Part shown: one piece after another, positions 34,869 to 43,744 of the stretch | Numbering within the stretch: position 1 is the stretch's first letter | Layout: every line of letters starts with the position of its first letter | From: an uncultured Verrucomicrobiota bacterium | GTDB taxonomy: Bacteria > Verrucomicrobiota > Verrucomicrobiia > Chthoniobacterales > JACTMZ01 | Reading direction: 5' to 3' | NCBI GenBank assembly: GCA_903934135.1 | Contig: CAIZMQ010000017.1 | Coordinates: forward strand, 1-47,205 | Length of the DNA stretch: 47,205 bases | Notes under the pieces: model-generated | The model's database searches: none | Told to the model about the DNA's origin: nothing | Seen by the model: only the letters and a program-made list of their open reading frames with translations | Translations under genes and position numbers: made by a program

Positions 34869-36238
34869 TATCCCAGTTTGGCCAACCCCACCTCGATCAC
34901 ATCCAACCCTTCGTTCAGCTGCTCTTCGGTGGCGATGAGCGGAATCAAAAACCGGAGCACATTGCCATGCGTCCCGCAGGACAAAGTGATCACCCCGTTT
35001 TCGTAGTTGTGCTTCACCAAGGCAGCCGCCGCCGGCTTGTCCGGTTCTTTCGTCGCCCGGTCCTTGACCAATTCCATCGCCCGCATCGGACCAAGACCCC
35101 GCACCTGTCCGATTTTGGGGAATTTCTTGCACCAAGACTCCAACCGGTCTTCCAAGAGTCTCCCGAGCTGGCGGGCGTGTTCCAAAGTCTTGGGATCGTC
35201 GAATTTGTCCATCACCGCCAACGCGGCCGCACACGCCACCGGATTTCCGGCATAGGTTCCGCCCACGCCCCCAACCCCGACCGCATCGATCACCTCCGCT
35301 TTACCCACCACCGCGGAGAGCGGCAGCCCGTTGGCCAAACCCTTGGCCAAAACGAGTAAATCCGGCGCCACCCCGGATTGCTCACAAGCGAAAAGCGTTC
35401 CGGTCCGACCGAAGCCCGTCTGGATCTCGTCGAAAATCAGCACCACGCCATGCTTATCGCACCATTCGCGAAGCATGCGCAAAAACGGTGCCGGCACCGG
35501 GATGAACCCGCCCTCGCCGGTCACCGGTTCGATGATCACCGCCGCCACATTTGTCTCGCCGATGTCGGCCTGGGCTATTTCGATGAATCGCGCGAAGGCC
35601 TCAGAGCACAAACACCGCGACAGCGAACAAGGCAACTTCCCCGGACAAACCGGTGCCTCGCCGTCAACCCCCGGCCAGCGGTAAAAATCCGGAAACGGCG
35701 CGCGATAAATTTCCGCCGGAAACGGACCGAACCCACTTTTGTAAGGATTCGCCTTCCCGGTCAAAGCCATCGCCATATAGGTGCGCCCATGGAAGGCATG
35801 CTCGAAGCAAATCACCGCCTGACGCTTCGTAAAGGCCCGGGCAAACTTGATCGCATTCTCCACCGCCTCCGCCCCCGAGTTGGCCAGAAATGTTTTCTTG
35901 GCAAAATCCCCCGGCGCCCGCTCATTGAGCCGCCTCGCCACGTCCACATAACCTTCGTAGGCCACCACATTGATGCTCGTGTGGAAAAATTTATCCGCCT
36001 GCGCCTTGGCCGCCGCCACGACTGACGGTTCGCTATGCCCCAAATTCGCCACCCCGATCCCGCAGGCAAAATCCAAAAATGTATTTCCATCCACATCAGT
36101 GATCGTCGCCCCCTCCGCCCGCTCCGCGACAATCGGCGTGGTATGAAAAGGCCCCGGCGCCACGTGCTTGACCCGCTCGGCAAACACCGCCCGACTCCTC
36201 GGCCCGGGGACCGCTGTGCGCAAATTGATCGATGACAT
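34868..36238 (-). CDS. Class III aminotransferase (4-aminobutyrate aminotransferase-like)
   Basis: A 456-residue PLP enzyme from ATG 36238 (a TTG four codons earlier is also open). It has the DVDGNTFLDFACGIGV start, ANSGAEAVENAIKFARAFT, FEHAFHGRTYMAMALTG, AAVIIEPVTGEGGFIPVP, LIFDEIQTGFGRTG and the PLP-lysine stretch LLVLAKGLANGLPLSAV, then GTYAGNPVACAAALAV. The fit is to GabT. Between the small and large domain parts there is a Cys-rich insert (VCPGKLPCSLSRCLC) that could hold a metal or disulfides. It lies 46 bp upstream of the fused polymerase gene and 57 bp downstream of a lipoprotein gene. Confidence 0.9.
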   Translation of the reverse strand: MSSINLRTAVPGPRSRAVFAERVKHVAPGPFHTTPIVAERAEGATITDVDGNTFLDFACGIGVANLGHSEPSVVAAAKAQADKFFHTSINVVAYEGYVDVARRLNERAPGDFAKKTFLANSGAEAVENAIKFARAFTKRQAVICFEHAFHGRTYMAMALTGKANPYKSGFGPFPAEIYRAPFPDFYRWPGVDGEAPVCPGKLPCSLSRCLCSEAFARFIEIAQADIGETNVAAVIIEPVTGEGGFIPVPAPFLRMLREWCDKHGVVLIFDEIQTGFGRTGTLFACEQSGVAPDLLVLAKGLANGLPLSAVVGKAEVIDAVGVGGVGGTYAGNPVACAAALAVMDKFDDPKTLEHARQLGRLLEDRLESWCKKFPKIGQVRGLGPMRAMELVKDRATKEPDKPAAAALVKHNYENGVITLSCGTHGNVLRFLIPLIATEEQLNEGLDVIEVGLAKLG

Positions 36239-36295
36239 AACTGCCTTCAATATACCCGCTTCCCCCCAAGACGAAAGCTCGGGGCGGCCGTGGCT

Positions 36296-36583
36296 TTACT
36301 CCCCAATCCTGCTAATCTTTTCCTCCACCGCCGCCCGCCATTCCACCGAGCCAAGATCTGCCTCATCGCCCTCCTTGTCCGCCAGCCCCAACTTTCGAGG
36401 CAGCACCCGCGCCCACTCCTCCGATCCCACATCTGGCCCATGCCCCTCGGCATCCGCCGTCGGAAATTTCTTCTCCACCTCGCGTGCCCATTGGTCCCAT
36501 TCGTCAGATTTCCCCTTCGTCTCATCGATACGCTCCCCACAACCCGCCGTAGCCAGGGCCAAAAACATCACGACCGGCTTCAT
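36296..36583 (-). CDS. Small predicted lipoprotein
   Basis: A 95-residue protein from ATG 36583, which overlaps the mnmG stop (ATGA), so it is probably translated by coupling. The leader [17 protein letters not shown] has a lipobox (TAGC). The mature part is acidic and Trp-rich, with an internal repeat: [28 protein letters not shown] and [12 protein letters not shown] follow the same (S)xEW pattern about 30 residues apart. No known family recognised; the three EW helices may form a small bundle. Confidence 0.7.
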   Translation of the reverse strand: MKPVVMFLALATAGCGERIDETKGKSDEWDQWAREVEKKFPTADAEGHGPDVGSEEWARVLPRKLGLADKEGDEADLGSVEWRAAVEEKISRIGE

Positions 36584-38472
36584 TTCCGCGCCAGCTTGCC
36601 CTCTCCTCCCCCCAGTTTGCGAATCCAAACGGCCAAGAGTCCCACGTCGGCCGGCGTCACCCCACTGATCCTCGAGGCTTGGCCGAGGGTCGCCGGCCTT
36701 ACCTCCGCCAGTTTCTGCCGCGACTCGTTGCGCAGCCCAGGAAGGCTCGCGTAGTCCAAATCGAGCGGCACGGACTGATCTTCCTGGCGCCGCTGACGCG
36801 CGACCGACTCCATCTCGCGGCGGATATACCCTTCGTATTTCAGGTCGGTCTCCACCTGCGACCAAATCTCCTCCGGAGCCAACCGCCGCATCTCCTCCGG
36901 TAGAAACGTAACAAAATTCTCCGGCCGCCGGATCCATTGTGCCAGCGTAATATTATCATAGCGAACCACTTGTGACTTTTGTTTCAACTCCTCGATGGCC
37001 ACCGCTTTCGCCGCCGTCTTAGCGGCCCGCTCCGCGGAAATCAGCCCCGCTCCCCTCGCCTTCACCGCGAGACGCAGATCGGCATTGTCCTGCCGCAGGA
37101 GCAAGCGGAACTCCGCCCGGCTGGTGAACATCCGATAAGGCTCCGGCGTCCCGCGTGTGACCAAATCATCGATCAAGACCCCAATATACCCCTCCGAACG
37201 TTCCACGTGGAACGCCGGCTTGCAGTCCAATTTCAAGGCCGCATTCGCCCCCGCGACCAAGCCCTGCGCTGCCGCCTCCTCATACCCGGACGTCCCGTTG
37301 ATCTGTCCCGCGAAATACAAACCCTCAACCAGCTTTGTCTCGAGCGTCGGATGCAATTGCGTCGGCGGACAGTAATCATACTCCACCGCATACCCGGCCC
37401 GCAAAATGTGGGCCGCCTCCAGTCCCGGCACCGACCGGATAAAGGCCAACTGCACCTCAAAGGGCAAACTGGTCGAGACTCCGTTCACATAATACTCACC
37501 GGTCTGACGCCCCTCGGGTTCGAGAAAAAGCTGATGCCGGTCCCGGTCGGCAAAGCGCACCACTTTGTCCTCGATCGACGGACAATACCGCGGCCCAACC
37601 CCCTCGATAATTCCCGCGTACATCGGAGACTTGTCGAGGTTAGCCCGGATCAGGTCATGGGTCTGCGCATTGGTGTAAGTTATCCAGCAAGGCATTTGTT
37701 CCACGTGGAACGACTCACCATCCCAGCGGTTCAAAGTAAACGGACCCCCTTCGCCGCCAGCCCATTCCTCGGGGGCAAAGCTGAACATCGGGGCAGGGGA
37801 GTCGCCGTCCTGACGCTGACATTTGGTAAAATCGATCGACCGCCCCAGCAACCGGCAGGGCGTCCCCGTCTTGAACCGTTCCACCGCCAAGCCCAGTTCC
37901 TTCAAAGAATCACTCAAAGTTGAGACCGCATCACCCATCCGTCCGCCGACCGCGCTCTGCAGCCCGACATGCATCAGTCCCCGCATAAACGTCCCCGTGG
38001 TTACCACGACGGACCGCGCCCGATAGCGCAGTCCAAGGTTGGTCTCCACCCCGACGACCTGGTCATTCTCGACCAAAATCCGCACCGCGTTCCCTTGGAG
38101 CAAATGAAGGCGAGGGGAGTGCTCCAGCACCCACTTCAAACGGAATTGATAGGCCTTCTTGTCGCACTGGGCCCGTGGCGCCTGCACGCTCGGGCCCTTT
38201 CTTGCGTTGAGCATCCGGAATTGGATCCCCGTGGCGTCCGTGTTCTGACCCATCACCCCCCCGAGCGCATCAATCTCCCGCACCATGTGCCCTTTGGCCA
38301 GGCCCCCGATAGCCGGATTGCAAGACATTTGCCCGATGGTGTCCAAGTTCTGGGTCAAAATCCCGGTGTGCGCCCCCAACCGAGCGGCCGCCAAACCCGC
38401 CTCCACTCCCGCATGCCCCGCACCCAACACGAGAACGTCAAATGTCTCCGGATACTCGTACATGCTAGTCAT
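36580..38472 (-). CDS. mnmG: tRNA uridine-5-carboxymethylaminomethyl modification enzyme, FAD subunit
   Basis: A 630-residue enzyme that with MnmE modifies U34 of certain tRNAs. It has [22 protein letters not shown] (FAD), [75 protein letters not shown] and the C-terminal helical domain ending EGKLARK. Length is normal. The start is ATG 38472, with an alternative at 38463. The gene carries parS-like palindromes: two inside and one straddling the start. In many bacteria this gene lies beside the origin and parAB. Confidence 0.97.
   Translation of the reverse strand: MTSMYEYPETFDVLVLGAGHAGVEAGLAAARLGAHTGILTQNLDTIGQMSCNPAIGGLAKGHMVREIDALGGVMGQNTDATGIQFRMLNARKGPSVQAPRAQCDKKAYQFRLKWVLEHSPRLHLLQGNAVRILVENDQVVGVETNLGLRYRARSVVVTTGTFMRGLMHVGLQSAVGGRMGDAVSTLSDSLKELGLAVERFKTGTPCRLLGRSIDFTKCQRQDGDSPAPMFSFAPEEWAGGEGGPFTLNRWDGESFHVEQMPCWITYTNAQTHDLIRANLDKSPMYAGIIEGVGPRYCPSIEDKVVRFADRDRHQLFLEPEGRQTGEYYVNGVSTSLPFEVQLAFIRSVPGLEAAHILRAGYAVEYDYCPPTQLHPTLETKLVEGLYFAGQINGTSGYEEAAAQGLVAGANAALKLDCKPAFHVERSEGYIGVLIDDLVTRGTPEPYRMFTSRAEFRLLLRQDNADLRLAVKARGAGLISAERAAKTAAKAVAIEELKQKSQVVRYDNITLAQWIRRPENFVTFLPEEMRRLAPEEIWSQVETDLKYEGYIRREMESVARQRRQEDQSVPLDLDYASLPGLRNESRQKLAEVRPATLGQASRISGVTPADVGLLAVWIRKLGGGEGKLARK
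37199..37214. promoter_or_regulatory. parS-like ParB-binding site (inside mnmG)
   Basis: Perfect 16-bp palindrome CGTTCCACGTGGAACG, matching the bacterial parS pattern TGTTNCACGTGNAACA except at the two outermost bases. It lies within the mnmG coding sequence. ParB-CTP clamps load at such sites to organise origin segregation. Confidence 0.8.
37697..37712. promoter_or_regulatory. parS-like ParB-binding site (inside mnmG)
   Basis: TGTTCCACGTGGAACG, 15 of 16 bases as in the parS consensus with C/G at the variable positions. Second of three copies, about 0.5 kb from the first, in coding sequence. Confidence 0.85.
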
Positions 38473-38487
38473 GTTCCACGTGGAACC
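38472..38487. promoter_or_regulatory. parS-like ParB-binding site (mnmG start)
   Basis: TGTTCCACGTGGAACC, again a 14-bp perfect palindrome in the parS pattern. It touches the mnmG start codon, so ParB binding here could also affect mnmG expression. Third of three copies. Confidence 0.85.
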
Positions 38488-38556
38488 TAGCAGCGGCGCC
38501 GCGGACCTTGTGTCCGCGGACCAACAAAGGCTCCGGGTAATCCCTCCATAAATCCC

Positions 38557-38958
38557 TCAGCTCCGATCCAAAATCCCCGCCGTGGGGCGGGGGAGGAGCT
38601 TAGAAAGCCGGAACATCTCCGTCTGGCCCCGAAAGTTCGCCAACACAATCTCGAGGTCAGGATCAAATTCTGCCAGCACCTGCCGGCAAGCCCCGCAAGG
38701 CGAGGCCGGCACCTCGGTATCCGCCACAATGACGATCTTCTCGAACTCCCGACACCCCGCCGCCACCGCAGCAAAGACCGCATTGCGCTCCGCACAAATC
38801 GTCAGCCCGAAACTGATATTCTCCACATTGCACCCAGCAAAAATCCGGCCATCCCTCCCAACCAAGACCGCTCCAACCAGGAACTTGGAATAAGGCGCGT
38901 AAGCCCGCCCAGCTACCTCAATCGCTTGTGCAACTAATTGCTGTTCAGTATTTTGCAT
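38557..38958 (-). CDS. cdd: Cytidine deaminase
   Basis: A 133-residue homotetramer-type enzyme converting (deoxy)cytidine to (deoxy)uridine in pyrimidine salvage. It has YAPYSKFLVGAVLV, the active site GCNVENISFGLTICAERNA (zinc Cys55, proton-shuttle Glu57) and PCGACRQVL (zinc Cys88 and Cys91). Length is normal. The first codons (ATGCAAAATACTGAACAG) contain the heptamer-like word CTGAACA. It is the first gene of the leftward run cdd-mnmG-lipoprotein-aminotransferase-polymerase; 84 bp separate it from mnmG. Confidence 0.95.
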   Translation of the reverse strand: MQNTEQQLVAQAIEVAGRAYAPYSKFLVGAVLVGRDGRIFAGCNVENISFGLTICAERNAVFAAVAAGCREFEKIVIVADTEVPASPCGACRQVLAEFDPDLEIVLANFRGQTEMFRLSKLLPRPTAGILDRS

Positions 38959-39287
38959 ATAAAATATTGTCGATTAAGGACTTAACCTAGATCCAAAAGA
39001 TTTATCATCCTAATTCCAACCCGAGCCGCAAGCAAGGACGTCAAAGAATGTCATAGCAGCCCCACGGTCATGTGAAATTTCGGATCTCCAGTCCCGATCT
39101 CCTCCCGCTCCGCGCCCCTCCCACTCAGGCTTCGAACTCAAGTCTCCTCCTTCTTTTTCCCTCTTCATTTCCGTTTGCCAAAAGCCGCGGAATTTTCCAC
39201 TATTCCTCGTTCTTGCCAAGGTGCCCTCCGCCCTTCGCATCTGCGGTCAGACCGCTACCCGTAACCAACCGAACCCGATATCCCAAC
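38959..39287. other. Divergent region between cdd and pdhA
   Basis: A 329-bp stretch. The left end is AT-rich (TATAAAATATTG near 38958-38970) and probably holds the cdd promoter. The rest is strongly pyrimidine-rich on the plus strand up to the pdhA start. A rightward frame runs through it in phase with pdhA, but its residues are low-complexity (Ser/Pro/Phe/Leu) and not E1-like, so I treat it as leader. Confidence 0.45.
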
Positions 39288-40388
39288 GTGAGTGTTACCC
39301 GAGCCGAAAAGCCCAAAAAAACCGGTCGCAACCCGGTCGACTACGCCACGGCCGCCATCAACGCCGACCTGACCAAGGAGCAAAAACTCGGCTTCCTCGC
39401 CGATATGCTCCGCATCCGACGCTTCGAGCAGGCCTCCCTCAAGCTTTACCAGCAAGGGAAAATGGGCGGTTTTCTGCATCTTTACATCGGACAAGAATCG
39501 GTCGCCGTCGGCACCCTCGCGCTGATGGGCGAGAACGACCACGCCATCACAGCCTACCGCGACCACGGCCACGCCCTCGTGGTCGGCATGTCAATGAACG
39601 AGTGCATGGCCGAACTCCTCGGCAAAGCCACCGGGTGCTCGAAAGGGAAGGGGGGCTCGATGCACTTTTTCGCGCCGGATAAAAATTTCTGGGGCGGCCA
39701 CGGGATTGTGGCCGGTCAAACCCCGCTCGGCCTCGGCATTGCCTACGCCCTCAAATATCAGGGCCTCAAGGGTTGTTGCCTCACCTATCTCGGCGATGGT
39801 GCAGTCAACCAAGGCGTCTACCACGAGTCCCTCAACCTCGCTTCGCTCTGGGACATCCCGGTGGTCTACATCATCGAAAACAACCAGTATTCCATGGGCA
39901 CCAGCCTGGCCCGCTCCTCCGCGAGCAAATCCTGTTTGGCCGAACGCGCCGAGGGCTACAACATCGATTGGGACATCGTCAATGGTGAGGACCTCTATGA
40001 AGTCCGGGCCAAAACTTGGGACGCCATCGAGCGCGCCCACGAGAAGTGCCGGCCCACCGTCCTCGAGATCGACACCTACCGTTACTACGGACACTCCGTG
40101 GCCGACGCCAACGCGAAGAAATACCGCAAGCCCGAGGAGATCGAGTTCTACAAGCAGAACCACGACCCCATCACGCTCTGGGAAAACCGCCTGAAAGAGG
40201 AGGGGATCCTCGACGACGCCGGGCTGAAAAAAATCGACGAGGCCGCCAAGAAAGAAGCCGCGGCCGCCGTGCAATTCGCCGAAGACAGCCCGTTCCCCGA
40301 AGTGGAAGACATCTTCAGCGACATTTATTATGAAGTCGATATGGGTACCGAGTCCGGCCAAACCGGCCGTCACTTCTTTAACGACTAA
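39288..40388 (+). CDS. pdhA: Pyruvate dehydrogenase E1 component, alpha subunit
   Basis: A 366-residue subunit of the alpha2beta2-type E1 that decarboxylates pyruvate. It has LRIRRFEQASLKLYQQGKMGGF, IGQESVAVG, YRDHGHALVVGM, GGHGIVAGQTPLGLGIAYA and the thiamine motif GDGAVNQG to IIENNQYSMG, with the regulatory-loop region TYRYYGHSVAD. GTG 39288 is chosen because homology starts close after it (EKPKKTGRNPVDYAT leader); the upstream extension is low-complexity. It heads pdhA-pdhB-pdhC, with lpdA 2.5 kb downstream. Confidence 0.95.
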   Translation: MSVTRAEKPKKTGRNPVDYATAAINADLTKEQKLGFLADMLRIRRFEQASLKLYQQGKMGGFLHLYIGQESVAVGTLALMGENDHAITAYRDHGHALVVGMSMNECMAELLGKATGCSKGKGGSMHFFAPDKNFWGGHGIVAGQTPLGLGIAYALKYQGLKGCCLTYLGDGAVNQGVYHESLNLASLWDIPVVYIIENNQYSMGTSLARSSASKSCLAERAEGYNIDWDIVNGEDLYEVRAKTWDAIERAHEKCRPTVLEIDTYRYYGHSVADANAKKYRKPEEIEFYKQNHDPITLWENRLKEEGILDDAGLKKIDEAAKKEAAAAVQFAEDSPFPEVEDIFSDIYYEVDMGTESGQTGRHFFND

Positions 40389-40439
40389 AGCCGCCCACAC
40401 TTCTTCCTTCATCCTTCCCACTTCCTACTTTTCTCCGCC

Positions 40440-41414
40440 GTGCCCGTCATCACCTACCGCCAGGCCCTCAACGACGCGCTAGCCGAAGAACTCGAGCGCG
40501 ACGAAAACGTCGTTGTCATGGGCGAGGAAGTCGCCGAATACAACGGCGCCTACAAAATCACCGAGGGCCTCTGGAAACGCTTCGGTGGCAAGCGTGTCAT
40601 AGACACCCCGATCAGCGAAGCCGGCTTCATCGGCCTCGGGGTGGGGGCCGCCATGATGGGCATGCGCCCGGTGATGGAACTCATGTTCTGGAGTTTCGCC
40701 TACGTGGCCTACGACCAGATCATCAACAACGCCGGTTGCGTGCGCTACATGTCCGGCGGACTAATCAACTGCCCCCTGGTCATCCGCGGCCCGGCCAACG
40801 GGGGCACCAATGTCGGCGCCACCCATTCGCACACCCCGGAAAATTTCCTGGCCAACACCCCGGGCCTCAAAGTCGTCTCACCCGCCACGCCTTATGACGC
40901 CAAGGGCCTGATGAAAGCGGCCATCCGCGACAATGACCCAGTCTGCGTCATGGAAAACACCCTCCTCTACGGCGACCAAGGTGAAGTACCCGAAGGCGAA
41001 TACCTCATTCCCATCGGCGTGGCCGACGTCAAACGCGAAGGCACCGACGTCTCCCTGATTGCCCACGGACGCGCCGTGCTCACCGCCCTCGCCGCCGCCC
41101 ACCGTCTGCACGAGGAATTCAACATTTCGGCCGAAGTCGTCGACCTCCGCAGTATTCGTCCGTTGGACGAAGAAACCGTCCTGGCCAGCGTGCGAAAAAC
41201 CCACCGCGCCGTCCTGGTCGACGAAAACAAACCCTTCTGCGGCGTCTCCGCCCAGATCGCCAGCATGATCCAGGAACGGGCCTTCGACGACCTCGACGCC
41301 CCCGTCCAGCGTGTCTGCTCCCTCGACGCCCCCGCCATCTACAGCCCCCCGCTCGAAGCGCTGCAGCTCCCCACCGCCGATCGCATCATCCAAAAAGTCC
41401 TCGCCATCTCCTGA
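40440..41414 (+). CDS. pdhB: Pyruvate dehydrogenase E1 component, beta subunit
   Basis: A 324-residue partner of PdhA from GTG 40440. It shows ITYRQALNDALAEELERD, VVVMGEEVAEYNGAYKITEGL, DTPISEAGFIGLGVGAAMMG, MELMFWSFAYVAYDQIIN, ATHSHTPENFLANTPGLKVV, PLDEETVLASVRKTHRAVLVDE and a terminal block with the P-L-E motif of transketolase C domains. The 51-bp gap from pdhA is almost pure C/T on the coding strand with no Shine-Dalgarno. Confidence 0.95.
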   Translation: MPVITYRQALNDALAEELERDENVVVMGEEVAEYNGAYKITEGLWKRFGGKRVIDTPISEAGFIGLGVGAAMMGMRPVMELMFWSFAYVAYDQIINNAGCVRYMSGGLINCPLVIRGPANGGTNVGATHSHTPENFLANTPGLKVVSPATPYDAKGLMKAAIRDNDPVCVMENTLLYGDQGEVPEGEYLIPIGVADVKREGTDVSLIAHGRAVLTALAAAHRLHEEFNISAEVVDLRSIRPLDEETVLASVRKTHRAVLVDENKPFCGVSAQIASMIQERAFDDLDAPVQRVCSLDAPAIYSPPLEALQLPTADRIIQKVLAIS

Positions 41415-41468
41415 TCCGCGGGCCCCCGCCCGCGCCGACATTCCACTCGTCACTCATCACTTCCCACC

Positions 41469-42713
41469 ATGCCACTCGTCACCATGCCCAAACTCAGCGA
41501 CACCATGGTCGAGGGCACTCTCGTCAAATGGGTCAAAACCAAAGGTGACAAGGTTGAAGTCGGCGACATTCTGGCCGAAGTCGAGACGGACAAAGCCACC
41601 ATGGAAATGGAGGCCTTCGACGAAGGAATATTGAGCGAACTTTACGTCGCAGAGGGCGGCATGATTAAAGTCGGTGACAAAATTGCTCTCATCCTCGCCG
41701 ACGGCGAAACGGCCGACACCGCACCCGCAGCGCAATCCACTCCGACTGCGGAAAAACCGAAAGCCTCTGCGCCCGCGGCCACCACTCCCCTTGCTCCCGC
41801 ACCCCGCGCCGCTGCACCGGCCACCACCGGCCGGATCAAAGCCTCTCCTCTCGCCCGCAAAATCGCCGCCACCCGCGGGGTGAATCTTTCCTCTATCGCC
41901 GGCACCGGACCCGGCGGACGCATCGTCAAGAAGGACGTCGAAAATGCGCCGACCGGCGGGGGTGGGGGAGTGGCATCTCCAGCCAAACCCGCCATTCGCG
42001 CCGCCCACGGCATCGCCGGGGAAGAAAAAATCATCGCCCTGACCGGCATGCGCAAGACCATCGCCGAGCGCCTCCTCGCCAGCAAAACACAGATCCCGCA
42101 TTTCTATCTCAGCGTGACGATGGACGGCGGACCGCTCATGGCCCTGCGCAAGGAACTCAATGCCATGGCGGAAAAGGACGGGGGACAAAAACTCACGGTC
42201 AACGACTTCATTCTTCTGGCCGCCGCCCGCGCCGCGGCCGAAGTGCCGAAAATCAATGCGGCTTACGATGGCGATACCATCATCGAATACGCCGAGGTGA
42301 ATCTCGCGGTGGCTGTGGCGATCGAAGATGGGCTGATTACTCCGGTGATCAAAAAAGCCAACACCCTCAGTTTGCGTGAAATCAGCGCGCAGATGAAAGA
42401 GCTCGCGGCCAAAGCCCGCGGCAAAAAACTCAAGCCAGAGGAATACCAGGGCGGAACAATCACGCTCTCCAGCCTCGGCGGCTTCGGCATCGACAGCTTC
42501 CTGCCCATTATCAATCCGCCGCAAGCCTTCATCCTCGGCATCGGCGCCATCATCAAACAGCCGGTGGTCAACGAGCAGGATCAAATCGTGGTCGGTCACC
42601 GCCTCGTTGTCTCCGGCAGCGGAGATCACCGCGTGGTCGACGGCGCCGTCGCGGCGGAATACATGAATGCCCTCCGCCGCCTCGTCGAAAAACCCGCGCT
42701 CCTTCTGCTCTGA
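41469..42713 (+). CDS. pdhC: Pyruvate dehydrogenase E2, dihydrolipoamide acetyltransferase
   Basis: A 414-residue core enzyme. One lipoyl domain (residues 1-77; lipoylated Lys42 in ETDKATME), an Ala/Pro-rich linker, a peripheral subunit-binding domain (KASPLARKIAATRGVNL, GTGPGGRIVKKDVE) and the catalytic domain (MRKTIAERLLASKTQIPHFYL to the CoA-transfer motif SGDHRVVDGAVAAEYM, with catalytic His and Asp). A single lipoyl domain is usual outside enterics. It lies 54 bp after pdhB. Confidence 0.96.
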   Translation: MPLVTMPKLSDTMVEGTLVKWVKTKGDKVEVGDILAEVETDKATMEMEAFDEGILSELYVAEGGMIKVGDKIALILADGETADTAPAAQSTPTAEKPKASAPAATTPLAPAPRAAAPATTGRIKASPLARKIAATRGVNLSSIAGTGPGGRIVKKDVENAPTGGGGGVASPAKPAIRAAHGIAGEEKIIALTGMRKTIAERLLASKTQIPHFYLSVTMDGGPLMALRKELNAMAEKDGGQKLTVNDFILLAAARAAAEVPKINAAYDGDTIIEYAEVNLAVAVAIEDGLITPVIKKANTLSLREISAQMKELAAKARGKKLKPEEYQGGTITLSSLGGFGIDSFLPIINPPQAFILGIGAIIKQPVVNEQDQIVVGHRLVVSGSGDHRVVDGAVAAEYMNALRRLVEKPALLLL

Positions 42714-42795
42714 TTTTCGACCTCCGCTTTGATTCGGTTTTTCCGGCGGAGCCGAGTCTGCGAACCGTAGATAGCCCTCAGGCAAACGGGCCCTA

Positions 42796-42816
42796 GCCAA
42801 AACTGAACATTGTCCA
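42796..42816. repeat. Short heptamer array before the pseudouridine synthase gene
   Basis: Three units in 7-bp phase (GCCAAAA, CTGAACA, TTGTCCA) directly upstream of the start region of the pseudouridine synthase gene. A weak, degenerate member of the CTGAACA family. Confidence 0.4.
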
Positions 42817-42818
42817 CT

Positions 42819-43382
42819 GTGCTTCTGGCGCTGAACAAACCCTACGGCGTCCTCTCGCAATTCACGCCAGACCATCCTGAACAGCGCACCCTGTCCGAAT
42901 TCGGGATGCCGGAAAATGTCTACCCGCTCGGACGCCTCGACCGCGACAGCGAAGGCCTTCTTCTCCTCTCCGACGAAGCCGGACTTAACACCAAACTCCT
43001 CGACCCGAAAAACGTCCATCCCCGCACTTACCGGGCACAAGTGGAAGGGTCGGTGACGGAGAACGCGCTACAAAAGCTGCGCCGTGGCATCGTCCTCGAA
43101 GGAACTATGACCCGCCCCGCCGAGGTGGCACCCATCCACCCCGACCTTGCTCCGCGCGATCCACCCATCCGCCATCGTCTGAACATCCCAACCAGCTGGA
43201 TCGAACTCACCCTGCGCGAAGGCCGCAACCGCCAAGTCCGCAAAATGACTGCCGCCGCCGGCTTCCCGACTCTCCGACTCCTCCGCGTCGCCATCGGTCA
43301 GTTCCATCTCCCCCCAAGCCTCGCTGCCGGCCAGTGGCGCGAACTGACGGAAAACGAGCGCCATTCCGTCTTTGCCCGATAG
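42819..43382 (+). CDS. 23S rRNA/RluE-type pseudouridine synthase (RsuA family)
   Basis: A 187-residue enzyme lacking the S4 domain, as in RluE. Motifs: LALNKPYGVLSQF, VYPLGRLDRDSEGLLLLSDE with the catalytic Asp in GRLDRDS, RTYRAQVEG, and LREGRNRQVRKMTAAAGFPTLRLLRVAIG. GTG 42819 is preferred; TTG 42810 would put the start inside a heptamer repeat. Members modify single rRNA uridines (RluE U2457). It lies 105 bp after pdhC and seems functionally separate. Confidence 0.92.
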   Translation: MLLALNKPYGVLSQFTPDHPEQRTLSEFGMPENVYPLGRLDRDSEGLLLLSDEAGLNTKLLDPKNVHPRTYRAQVEGSVTENALQKLRRGIVLEGTMTRPAEVAPIHPDLAPRDPPIRHRLNIPTSWIELTLREGRNRQVRKMTAAAGFPTLRLLRVAIGQFHLPPSLAAGQWRELTENERHSVFAR

Positions 43383-43420
43383 GGGCAGCGGCCAGCCTCT
43401 CACCACCTTCGTCTCTTCGT

Positions 43421-43448
43421 TTGCGTTTGTTAAAAATCTGGCTATACT
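43421..43448 (+). promoter_or_regulatory. Promoter of the toxin-antitoxin operon
   Basis: -35-like TTGCGT (43421-43426), 16-bp spacer and a good -10 TATACT (43443-43448). Transcription would start about 43455, only 1-2 nt before the ATG at 43457, so the message is probably leaderless; no ribosome site is visible. Confidence 0.6.
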
Positions 43449-43452
43449 AGCC
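43440..43452. promoter_or_regulatory. Operator-like inverted repeat over the -10 box
   Basis: GGCTA-TAC-TAGCC, a perfect 5-bp inverted repeat with a 3-nt centre, covering the TATACT -10 element. It is placed as expected for self-repression by a Phd-type antitoxin or its complex. Confidence 0.55.
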
Positions 43453-43456
43453 ATAT

Positions 43457-43744
43457 ATGAAGACCGCTAGCGTCTCCGACCTCAAAAACAACCTCTCCGC
43501 CCGCCTCAAGTCCGTCATCGCCGGCGAACCCCTGATCATCACCGACCACCGCAAGCCCATCGCTGTGGTCTATCCACTGGAGCAAGATCTTATGGATGAA
43601 CATGTTCGCTCACTTGTCGCGGATGGCCTAGTCACTCCGCCAAAATGTAAACCCAATGCGCGCGCTGTACTCGACTTACCGCTACCGAAGAGCAACGCCC
43701 GCCTCACGGAAGCGATCCTCGAAGAACGCTGCGAAGACCGATGA
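43457..43744 (+). CDS. Phd/YefM-family antitoxin
   Basis: A 95-residue protein from ATG 43457. The N-terminal domain MKTASVSDLKNNLSARLKSV with GEPLIITDHRKPIAVVYPL is the Phd/YefM DNA-binding fold. The C-terminal half (NARAVLDLPLPKSNARLTEAILEERCEDR) is the usual flexible, charged toxin-binding part. The stop overlaps the toxin start (ATGA). Phd antitoxins repress their own operon together with the toxin. Confidence 0.9.
   Translation: MKTASVSDLKNNLSARLKSVIAGEPLIITDHRKPIAVVYPLEQDLMDEHVRSLVADGLVTPPKCKPNARAVLDLPLPKSNARLTEAILEERCEDR

Noticed and set aside
37675-37695. DnaA box near the parS sites
   Set aside because: TTATCCAGC differs from the DnaA consensus at its end, and no cluster of boxes or AT-rich unwinding region is seen; the origin itself is not in the window.
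39072-39287. N-terminal extension of PdhA
   Set aside because: Low-complexity Ser/Pro/Phe residues unlike E1 alpha; I consider it leader, although a cleaved or disordered extension cannot be excluded.
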